A DNA stretch of 9,634 nucleotides from Chitinophagaceae bacterium (GTDB lineage Bacteria; Bacteroidota; Bacteroidia; Chitinophagales; UBA10324), in contig JAHEZG010000113.1 in assembly GCA_023251195.1 (NCBI GenBank), positions 1,191-10,824 of the forward strand, read 5' to 3'. A program made the translations under genes and the position numbers. Of this stretch, positions 1 through 6,197 are shown piece after piece (the stretch's first letter is position 1; the number at the start of each line of letters is the position of its first letter). The notes below the pieces were generated by a model. That model did no database searches. It was not told where the DNA came from and worked only from the letters and a program-made list of their open reading frames with translations.

Positions 1-630
1 GAATTCAGCATTGTACTGAGTGAAAACATAAACTGGATACTTGGAATATCGCTAGGCAGTTATGTAGCTGCCAAAGGAATTTCGGTAAAAAAAACTATGG
101 ACTCACAAAAAATTGATCAGCACGAACCAGGATGGGGAGAATTACTGGTTGGTGACAATGACCGGATAGATTTCAGCCGATTTCAAATGCTGATATGGAC
201 CGCCATTGGAATATTTATTTACCTCATGCATTGTAATCATTACATCAGCGGAATCATAACCGCTTCATCAACTGATTTAATAAATTACTTTCCTGAAAAC
301 ATTGAATCAAAAATTAAATTACCCACCATTGATATCAGTTTATTGGTACTAATGGGAATGAGTCAGGGTGCCTATCTTGGAAAAAAATTAATTCCCTCAT
401 TTAAAGTAGAAGAGGTGAAGAAAAAATTCAGTCTGGAATTGGAAACCGAATTGAACACACTTGATATTGGTTTAAAATTTAAAGAAAACGAATTGGAGTT
501 AATGAAACAATCGGGTACCGCTTCAGCAGAAAATCTGGCAAAGCTGCAAGTTGAAATTACAAAACTGCGAAAGAGCCATACCGAGCGGCAAATTGATTTG
601 GATCAATTAAAAAACTCAACCGCAAATTAA
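1..630 (+). CDS. Membrane protein with C-terminal coiled coil, 5' end missing (left edge)
   Basis: I do not recognise a named family. The frame is open from base 1, so 209 residues are visible and the true start lies outside the window; the ATG at 97 falls inside a continuous hydrophobic/charged reading and is probably an internal Met. Visible hydrophobic segments are residues about 11-25 (WILGISLGSYVAAKG), 60-76 (SRFQMLIWTAIGIFIYL region) and 110-126 (ISLLVLMGMSQGAYLG). The first and third share a GxSxGxY...K pattern, suggesting an internally duplicated transmembrane unit. Residues about 133-203 are highly charged, rich in Glu, Lys and Leu, and look like an amphipathic coiled coil, probably cytoplasmic. 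The stop is 28 bases before the patatin gene on the same strand with no visible terminator, so the two are probably co-transcribed. Function is unknown; an anchor or sensor for the lipase is only an inference. Confidence 0.8.
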   Translation, partial: EFSIVLSENINWILGISLGSYVAAKGISVKKTMDSQKIDQHEPGWGELLVGDNDRIDFSRFQMLIWTAIGIFIYLMHCNHYISGIITASSTDLINYFPENIESKIKLPTIDISLLVLMGMSQGAYLGKKLIPSFKVEEVKKKFSLELETELNTLDIGLKFKENELELMKQSGTASAENLAKLQVEITKLRKSHTERQIDLDQLKNSTAN

Positions 631-658
631 TTTCGAAACCTAAATCTGATTAAAACAA

Positions 659-1657
659 ATGAATGCAAATTTTAAAAACCTGGTATTTGAAGGTGGTGGA
701 GTTAAAGGCATTGCTTATGGTGGTGCATTGGAGATTCTTGATAACATGAACATACTTACCGGTGTGCAGCGTGTGGCCGGAACATCAGCAGGCGCTATTA
801 CAGCCTGCTTGCTTTCAGTAGGCTATACATCAGAAGAAATTGCAAAGGAATTGAAAGAATTAAATTTCGCTTCGTTTAAAGACCGTAGCTGGTTCGGACC
901 GAATAATATATTTCGGGTATGGAAAAAATACGGTTACTACAAGGGCGATTTTTTTATCGGTTGGCTCGGCGACCGGATAAAAAACAAAACGGGAAATAAA
1001 GATTATACTTTCAAACAATTGCAAACCGACATTGATAAAGGAGGTAAAAATTTAAAGCAGCTGTTTGTTATATCCACAAACCTGACACTTCAAAAGCCAG
1101 CTGTTTTTTCGGCTGAAACAACCCCCGATTGCACATTAAAACAAGCGGTGCGCATGAGCATGAGTATTCCTATTTTTTTTCAATCCATTTCTGAAAACAA
1201 AAACATTTTTGTTGATGGTGGTGTAAGCTGGAATTATCCGATAAACATTTTTGATAATTTAAAATTTATTCCGAAACAGGGTAACTACGAAAAGGTAGAT
1301 TATGGCGAAAGTGATCAGTATGTTTTTAATCATGAAACACTGGGCTTCCGCCTCGACTCAAAATCGGTAATTGATTACGCAAAAAACAATTGGTCTATTC
1401 CACCACAGCCATTCCGGGGGCTGAAAGAATATTCTCTGGCGCTGGTAAATTTCATGAGCGAAATGGCGAATAAAAGCCACCTGCATTCAAACGACTGGAG
1501 CCGTACCATTTTTATTGATACCGGTAATATTCAAACTACGCAATTTGATCTTTCCGCTGTTGAAATTCAATCATTAATTCAAAACGGAAAAACATATACA
1601 ACCAAGTATTTTGATTGGCGCAAGACCGATGAAAAATTAAAACTGCTTCCGGTTTAA
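659..1657 (+). CDS. Patatin-like phospholipase
   Basis: This 332-residue protein carries the full patatin signature. The oxyanion-hole glycine loop is EGGGVKG (residues 11-17), the nucleophile elbow is GTSAG (41-45, Ser43), and the catalytic dyad Asp is in DGG (186-188, Asp186). Family members are serine acyl hydrolases that cleave membrane phospholipids or other acyl lipids. The C-terminal third (about 230-332), with a GFRLDS segment, a RTIFIDTGNI segment and a terminal FDLS...LIQNGK stretch, resembles the tail common in bacterial patatin-like proteins. There is no signal peptide or membrane helix, so it is probably cytosolic and acts on the inner face of the membrane. The ATG is chosen because the glycine loop follows within ten residues and an A-rich leader (aaaacaa) precedes it. 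It follows the membrane/coiled-coil gene closely. Family assignment is firm; the biological role (lipid turnover, effector or defence) is not. Confidence 0.93.
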   Translation: MNANFKNLVFEGGGVKGIAYGGALEILDNMNILTGVQRVAGTSAGAITACLLSVGYTSEEIAKELKELNFASFKDRSWFGPNNIFRVWKKYGYYKGDFFIGWLGDRIKNKTGNKDYTFKQLQTDIDKGGKNLKQLFVISTNLTLQKPAVFSAETTPDCTLKQAVRMSMSIPIFFQSISENKNIFVDGGVSWNYPINIFDNLKFIPKQGNYEKVDYGESDQYVFNHETLGFRLDSKSVIDYAKNNWSIPPQPFRGLKEYSLALVNFMSEMANKSHLHSNDWSRTIFIDTGNIQTTQFDLSAVEIQSLIQNGKTYTTKYFDWRKTDEKLKLLPV

Positions 1658-1667
1658 AAAAACAATA

Positions 1668-3410
1668 TCAAAGACCTTTTGGAATTGCTGCTATTAGTCG
1701 CTTGGTGTAACTGCTTTGCGGGTTATAATAAATTTCATCTGCCAAACCCATCTCCTCTATTTTTCCTTTATTCATCACCACCATGCGGTCGCTCATAAAT
1801 TTCACAACCGATAAATCATGTGAAATGAAAATGTAAGTGAAGCTGAAATCATTTTGTAAATCTTTCAATAAATTTAACACCTGAGCTTGTACCGAAACAT
1901 CAAGTGCTGAAACTGATTCGTCGCATATAATAAATTTTGGTTGCAGCGCGAGTGCACGCGCAATGCAAACACGCTGCCGCTGCCCGCCTGAAAATTCATG
2001 CGGATATCGATTGTAAAAATCAGGGTTCAACTGAACTTTTGTTAAAAGCTCTCTGACTTTTTCTTTTCGCATTTCGTTGTTCAGGTGAAGTTGATGCACA
2101 ATCATTGGTTCCAGTATTGCATCGCCAACCGACATGCGCGGGTTGAGCGATGAATACGGATCTTGAAAAATAATCTGCATGTTTTTTCGCATCGGACGCA
2201 ATTCTTTTTCGTTGAGTTTCGACAATTCAACTGATTCAAATTCAATTGTACCAGATGTTGGTTTTATTAATTGAAGAATGGTGCGGCCCAAGGTTGTTTT
2301 TCCGCAACCACTCTCTCCTACCAGCCCCAATGTTTCACCCGGAAAAACATCAAACGAAATTTGATCAACTGCTTTTACAAATTCCTTTGTTCGCGAAAAA
2401 AAACCTTTGTTAACCGGGTACCATTTACAAACATTTTTTAACGACAGAAGAGGTTTTATTTTTTGTTTTTCTTCTGAAGCTGTTTTCCATTCAGCTGTTT
2501 CAACAACTTTGTATTTTTCAGGTTGAATAATTTTTTCTTTCCACTCGCCACTTAATCCTTCTTCCATAAAATCAGCAATAACCGGTAACCGATACATGCG
2601 TTTATCAAGCGGTGGCCGGCATGCAAGTAATCCTTTGGTGTACGGATGTTTCGGCGAGTTAAATATTTCGTGAACCGGAGCGGTTTCAACAATTTTTCCT
2701 TTATACATTACTGCTACCCGGTCAGCAATTTCAGCAATAACACCTAAGTCATGAGTAATAAAAATGGTACTCATGTTATTTTCTTTCTGCAGATTTCGCA
2801 TCAATTCAATAATGGTGGATTGCACAGTAACATCCAGCGCTGTAGTTGGCTCATCGGCAATCAGAATTGATGGATTGCAACTCATAGCCATTGCAATCAT
2901 TACCCGTTGTTTTTGTCCACCGCTTAACTGATGCGGATAACTATTGAATATTCTTTCAGGTTCGGGCAACAATACTTTATGAAATAAATCAATCACCTGT
3001 TTCTTCGCTTCAAAACGCTTCACCTTTTTGTGTAACAAAATTGCTTCCATAACTTGTTTTCCGCAGGTAAAAACCGGATTGAGCGAAGTCATTGGCTCCT
3101 GAAAAATCATTGCAATTTCATTTCCTCTAATTGTTTGCAATTGCTTTTCATTCAATTTTATTAAATCGGATTCAACACCTGCTTTGTTTCTGAAAAACAA
3201 TTCGCCCTGTTTAATAAAACCCGGTTGCTGTATTAACCGCATTACGGAAAGTGAAGTTACAGATTTTCCTGACCCCGATTCGCCAACTATACCAAGTGTT
3301 TCACCTTTGTTCAGGTAAAAAGAAATTTTTTGTACTGCGGTATTTACTCCATTGTCATTAGTAAAACAGACTTCGAGGTTATTTGCTTCAAGAATACGAT
3401 CACTTACCAT
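1668..3410 (-). CDS. Fused two-domain oligopeptide/dipeptide-type ABC transporter ATP-binding protein
   Basis: A 580-residue protein with two complete ABC ATPase domains, equivalent to DppD plus DppF joined as in YejF or GsiA. Domain 1 has Walker A GESGSGKS (43-50), Q-loop FQEP (103-106), signature LSGGQ (162-166), Walker B ILIADE (182-187) and H-loop His220, followed by the oligopeptide-transporter motif HPYTKGLL (255-262). Domain 2 has Walker A GESGCGKT (365-372), Q-loop FQDP (415-418), signature FSGGQ (473-477), Walker B FIICDE (493-498), H-loop His531 and a degenerate tail SSYTKRLIAAIP. A charged linker of about 40 residues joins them. All catalytic elements are intact in both halves, so both should hydrolyse ATP. 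It would energise import of peptides or similar substrates at the inner membrane, but no permease or binding protein is encoded nearby. It lies 94 bases downstream of pruA on the same strand. Substrate is not predictable. Confidence 0.95.
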   Translation of the reverse strand: MVSDRILEANNLEVCFTNDNGVNTAVQKISFYLNKGETLGIVGESGSGKSVTSLSVMRLIQQPGFIKQGELFFRNKAGVESDLIKLNEKQLQTIRGNEIAMIFQEPMTSLNPVFTCGKQVMEAILLHKKVKRFEAKKQVIDLFHKVLLPEPERIFNSYPHQLSGGQKQRVMIAMAMSCNPSILIADEPTTALDVTVQSTIIELMRNLQKENNMSTIFITHDLGVIAEIADRVAVMYKGKIVETAPVHEIFNSPKHPYTKGLLACRPPLDKRMYRLPVIADFMEEGLSGEWKEKIIQPEKYKVVETAEWKTASEEKQKIKPLLSLKNVCKWYPVNKGFFSRTKEFVKAVDQISFDVFPGETLGLVGESGCGKTTLGRTILQLIKPTSGTIEFESVELSKLNEKELRPMRKNMQIIFQDPYSSLNPRMSVGDAILEPMIVHQLHLNNEMRKEKVRELLTKVQLNPDFYNRYPHEFSGGQRQRVCIARALALQPKFIICDESVSALDVSVQAQVLNLLKDLQNDFSFTYIFISHDLSVVKFMSDRMVVMNKGKIEEMGLADEIYYNPQSSYTKRLIAAIPKGL

Positions 3411-3437
3411 GGACGATAAAATTAAACTGCTGTGATT

Positions 3438-3452
3438 GTTGAATGCATCAAC
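3438..3452. repeat. Small imperfect palindrome upstream of ABC ATPase gene
   Basis: Arms GTTGA and TCAAC flank a 5-base ATGCA centre in the 94-base gap between pruA and the ABC ATPase gene, about 30 bases before the latter's ATG. It could be an operator-like site, but the arms are short and chance is likely. No good promoter match is seen in this gap. Confidence 0.2.
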
Positions 3453-3504
3453 TAATTAACAGCGCCTTTTTCTTTTGCAATCATAAACCCTGTCATTTCT
3501 TTTT

Positions 3505-5136
3505 TTATGATTCGTTCAAAAACGGATACCGGTAATCAATTGGCGAAACAAATGTTTCCTTAATACTTCGCGGCGATACCCACCTTAAAAGGTTAATGGC
3601 GCTGCCGGCCTTGTCGTTAGTACCTGATGCCCTTGCACCACCAAATGGCTGTTGGCCTACAACTGCTCCTGTAGGTTTATCATTGATATAAAAATTACCG
3701 GCTGCATGGCTCAGATTTTTGGTAGCTACATCTATGGCATTACGATCGCGCGAAATAATGCTGCCCGTTAATGCGTAGGCCGAAGTGCTGTCAACGATTT
3801 TCAATGTCTCTTCAAACTTGGTTTCATCATACACATAAACCGATAGCACCGGACCAAATAACTCATCGCACATGGTTACATAATTCGGGTTGTCGGTTTG
3901 TATTACAGTTGGCTGAATAAAATATCCTTCAGATTTATTGCAATTACCCCCTGCAATAATTTTTGCATCGGTTGCTGATTTTGCATTTTCAATATAACCC
4001 GAAAGTTTATCGAACGATTTTTCATCTATCACAGCATTTATGTAATTGGTGAAATCTTCAGTGCTTCCCATTTTCATGCTTCTGATATCAGCGACCATTC
4101 GCTCTGAAACTTCCTTCCATAAATTGGATGGAATGTAAGCGCGCGAAGCAGCCGAACATTTTTGCCCCTGATATTCAAATGCACCACGGCTTAAAGCAGT
4201 AGCAACTACCGCTGCATCTGCACTCGGGTGTACCATAACAAAATCTTTTCCGCCTGTTTCTCCAACAATGCGTGGATAGGTTTTGTATCGCGAAATATTT
4301 GTTCCGATTGTTTTCCAGAATCCCTGAAAAACTTCCGTTGAACCTGTGAAATGAATTCCGGAAAAATCTTTATGTCCGAAAATAATATCACCGGTTACAG
4401 GTCCGGGAGTATAAACCAGATTGATTACTCCATCGGGCAATCCGCACTCACGCAACACATCCATAATAACATAAGCCGAAAATATTTGAGCGTTAGCTGG
4501 CTTCCACACTACAGTGTTTCCCATCATGGCCATACAGGTAGGAAGGTTTCCGGCTATAGCTGTGAAATTAAATGGGGTGATGGCAAAAGTAAATCCCTCA
4601 AGAGGCCTGTGTTCTGTTCTGTTCCAAATGCCTTTTGACGATTGCGGCTGTTGCGAATATATCTCGGTCATGAATTGCACATTGAACCGAAGAAAATCTA
4701 TTAACTCACAGGCAGAATCTATTTCTGCCTGGTAAGCATTTTTTGACTGGCATAACATGGTTGCTGCATTAATGCGGGCGCGGTATGGCCCGGCCAGCAG
4801 ATCAGCAGCTTTTAAAAATATAGCCGCACGACTTTCCCAGGGCATATGTTCCCAATTGTGTTTAGCTTTTAATGAAGCATCTATGGCAAGATTTACATGA
4901 GAAGCATCTCCTTTATGAAAGTTGCCAAGCAAGTGTTTGATTTCATGGGGCGGTCGCATTTCGCCAGTTTTTCCGCTGCGAATTTCTTTTCCGCCAATAA
5001 TCATTGGTAAGTCAGCCGTTTCAGATTTGAATTTTTTCAACGCTGCTTTCAATGCCAGTTTTTCATCAGAACCTGCCGAATAATTAAGCACTGGTTCATT
5101 TACCGCTATCGGAACTTTATAAAATCCATTACTCAT
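3505..5136 (-). CDS. pruA: L-glutamate gamma-semialdehyde dehydrogenase (1-pyrroline-5-carboxylate dehydrogenase)
   Basis: Oxidises L-glutamate gamma-semialdehyde (in equilibrium with pyrroline-5-carboxylate) to glutamate with NAD+, the second step of proline degradation. From the ATG at 5136 the protein is 543 residues, the usual size of the stand-alone ALDH4-type enzyme, and begins MSNGFYKVP, typical of Bacteroidota members. Visible motifs (543-residue numbering) are TPFNFTAIAGNLP (187-199), FTGST (263-267), the general base Glu293 in GETGGKDF, the catalytic Cys327 in GQKCSAASR, ELFGPVLSVY, and a C-terminal QPFGGARASGTN. A longer reading from a TTG at 5160 is rejected because that codon forms the end of the likely -7 promoter box. 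No proline dehydrogenase gene is in the window, so this is not a PutA fusion and the first pathway step is elsewhere. The ABC ATPase gene lies downstream and may be read through. Confidence 0.96.
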   Translation of the reverse strand: MSNGFYKVPIAVNEPVLNYSAGSDEKLALKAALKKFKSETADLPMIIGGKEIRSGKTGEMRPPHEIKHLLGNFHKGDASHVNLAIDASLKAKHNWEHMPWESRAAIFLKAADLLAGPYRARINAATMLCQSKNAYQAEIDSACELIDFLRFNVQFMTEIYSQQPQSSKGIWNRTEHRPLEGFTFAITPFNFTAIAGNLPTCMAMMGNTVVWKPANAQIFSAYVIMDVLRECGLPDGVINLVYTPGPVTGDIIFGHKDFSGIHFTGSTEVFQGFWKTIGTNISRYKTYPRIVGETGGKDFVMVHPSADAAVVATALSRGAFEYQGQKCSAASRAYIPSNLWKEVSERMVADIRSMKMGSTEDFTNYINAVIDEKSFDKLSGYIENAKSATDAKIIAGGNCNKSEGYFIQPTVIQTDNPNYVTMCDELFGPVLSVYVYDETKFEETLKIVDSTSAYALTGSIISRDRNAIDVATKNLSHAAGNFYINDKPTGAVVGQQPFGGARASGTNDKAGSAINLLRWVSPRSIKETFVSPIDYRYPFLNES

Positions 5137-5157
5137 TTGAACTATTTTTTTAGGTCG

Positions 5158-5187
5158 CAAATGTAATTATTCAGTACCAGTAGAAAA
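5158..5187 (-). promoter_or_regulatory. Bacteroidota-type promoter for pruA
   Basis: On the minus strand, TACATTTG (5158-5165) fits the TAnnTTTG -7 consensus exactly. TTTT (5184-5187) lies 18 bases upstream at the -33 position, where TTTG is the consensus. A start point about six bases downstream would leave a short leader before the ATG at 5136, matching the usual arrangement. The upstream half is weak, the -7 box strong. Confidence 0.6.
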
Positions 5188-5259
5188 CTGATGTTTAAAT
5201 ATTGATTATAAATTTTCCATTCCACATTTCAGCACTTCTGAAATACTATTGCAATTCAA

Positions 5260-5577
5260 ATGACAAGGATTGAACAATTGCTACAGTTTGTTGAACAAGA
5301 TTCAACTGATTTATTTTCACGATATGCGCTGGGTCTTGAATATGTAAAAACTGAAAACTTTTCTGAAGCAGAAAATTGTTTCAATTATCTTATTGTAAAT
5401 CATCCCGAATACATTGGAACCTATTATCAATTTGGAAAATTACTGCAGTTATTAGGAAAAGAAACAGCAGCAAAAACAATTTTCGAAAAAGGAATTGAAA
5501 AAACAAGACAATCGGATTTAAAAACTTTCAGCGAATTGCAAAATGCATTAACCAATATGGAACTTGGCTTAGATTAA
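5260..5577 (+). CDS. Small tetratricopeptide-repeat protein
   Basis: A 105-residue soluble protein built from helix pairs. TPR 1 is at about residues 17-50 (YALGLEYVKTENFSEAENCF) and TPR 2 at about 51-84 (pattern of YYQFGKLLQLLG then AAKTIFEKGIE). A capping helix follows at 86-102 (FSELQNALTNMELGL). Small proteins of this shape with the same final SELQNAL segment are widespread in Bacteroidota; TPRs bind other proteins, but no partner can be named. There is no signal peptide, so it is predicted cytosolic. The ATG follows an AATTCAA leader. It is divergent from pruA (123 bases between start codons) and 96 bases upstream of yajQ on the same strand. A possible weak -7 box (TACTATTG, about 5243-5250) precedes it, without a matching -33. 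Confidence 0.85.
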   Translation: MTRIEQLLQFVEQDSTDLFSRYALGLEYVKTENFSEAENCFNYLIVNHPEYIGTYYQFGKLLQLLGKETAAKTIFEKGIEKTRQSDLKTFSELQNALTNMELGLD

Positions 5578-5615
5578 TCAGATTTTAAAATTGACCGTTC
5601 TATTTATTTTATTGG

Positions 5616-5645
5616 TTTGTATTTTCACTTCGGAAAATACTTTCA
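5616..5645 (+). promoter_or_regulatory. Bacteroidota-type promoter for yajQ
   Basis: TTTG (5616-5619), an 18-base spacer and TACTTTCA (5638-5645) match the TTTG/TAnnTTTG consensus in seven of eight -7 positions. The ATG at 5674 is 28 bases further on. This suggests yajQ can be transcribed independently of the TPR gene. Confidence 0.5.
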
Positions 5646-5673
5646 TTCTTAACTTTTACTAAAAAATAAACAG

Positions 5674-6165
5674 ATGCCTTCATTTGATGTAGTGAGTAAA
5701 TCGGATGCACAACTGCTCGATAATGCAATTAACACCGCCAGAAAAGAAATTGTAAATCGTTATGATTTTCATGGAACAAAAACTGAAATTGATTTTGATA
5801 AAAAGGAAATGAAAATCACCGTGACAACCGAAAACGAAATGCGTGTAAAAGCCATTGGTGATATTTTAATTGCGCGATCGTTAAAACAACACATTGACCC
5901 ACGGTGTTATGATTTTGGAAAAGATCAGTATGCATCAGGCAACATGATTCGGAAGGAAATAAAAATCAAACAAGGCATCGATCGTGATACTGCAAAAAAA
6001 ATGGTTAAAGAAATTAAAGACAGCGGATTAAAAGTTCAGGCAAGTATTATGGATGATCAGGTTCGAGTTACCGGAAAAAAAATTGATGACCTGCAATCCG
6101 TTATTTCATTTTTAAAAATGAAGGATTATTCCATGCCTCTTGATTTTGTAAACATGAAAAGTTAA
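5674..6165 (+). CDS. yajQ: YajQ family cyclic-di-GMP/nucleotide-binding protein
   Basis: A 163-residue protein of the usual family length, recognisable end to end. It starts MPSFDVVSK and has NAIN (17-20), RYDFHG (29-34, RYDFKG in most members), KQGIDRDTAKKMVKEIK (99-115), QASIMDDQVRVTGKK (122-136) and a final PLDFVNMK. The family folds as two similar alpha/beta domains and is cytosolic. Members bind nucleotides or nucleic acids. In Xanthomonas a homologue binds cyclic di-GMP and influences transcription; whether that holds in Bacteroidota is not shown here. It has its own candidate promoter and lies downstream of the small TPR gene. The start is fixed by the conserved N-terminus. Family assignment is very secure, molecular role less so. 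Confidence 0.96.
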   Translation: MPSFDVVSKSDAQLLDNAINTARKEIVNRYDFHGTKTEIDFDKKEMKITVTTENEMRVKAIGDILIARSLKQHIDPRCYDFGKDQYASGNMIRKEIKIKQGIDRDTAKKMVKEIKDSGLKVQASIMDDQVRVTGKKIDDLQSVISFLKMKDYSMPLDFVNMKS

Positions 6166-6197
6166 TCGTATTCATTTCAAAAATTTAAAATTGTTTT

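Noticed and set aside
1658..1667. Terminator between the convergent patatin and ABC ATPase genes
   Set aside because: Only ten bases separate the stops and no hairpin with a T-tract is visible there.
3453..3496. Tiny minus-strand reading MTGFMIAKEKGAVN just after pruA, possibly a frameshifted pruA tail or small protein
   Set aside because: The pruA product already ends in the family-typical DYRYPFL segment, and the alternate frame is closed by a stop within about 20 codons upstream. A 14-codon reading with no conservation evidence is not supportable.
4206..4735. Open frames on both strands inside pruA
   Set aside because: They are out-of-frame readings of a well-conserved dehydrogenase, with no family features or plausible leader.
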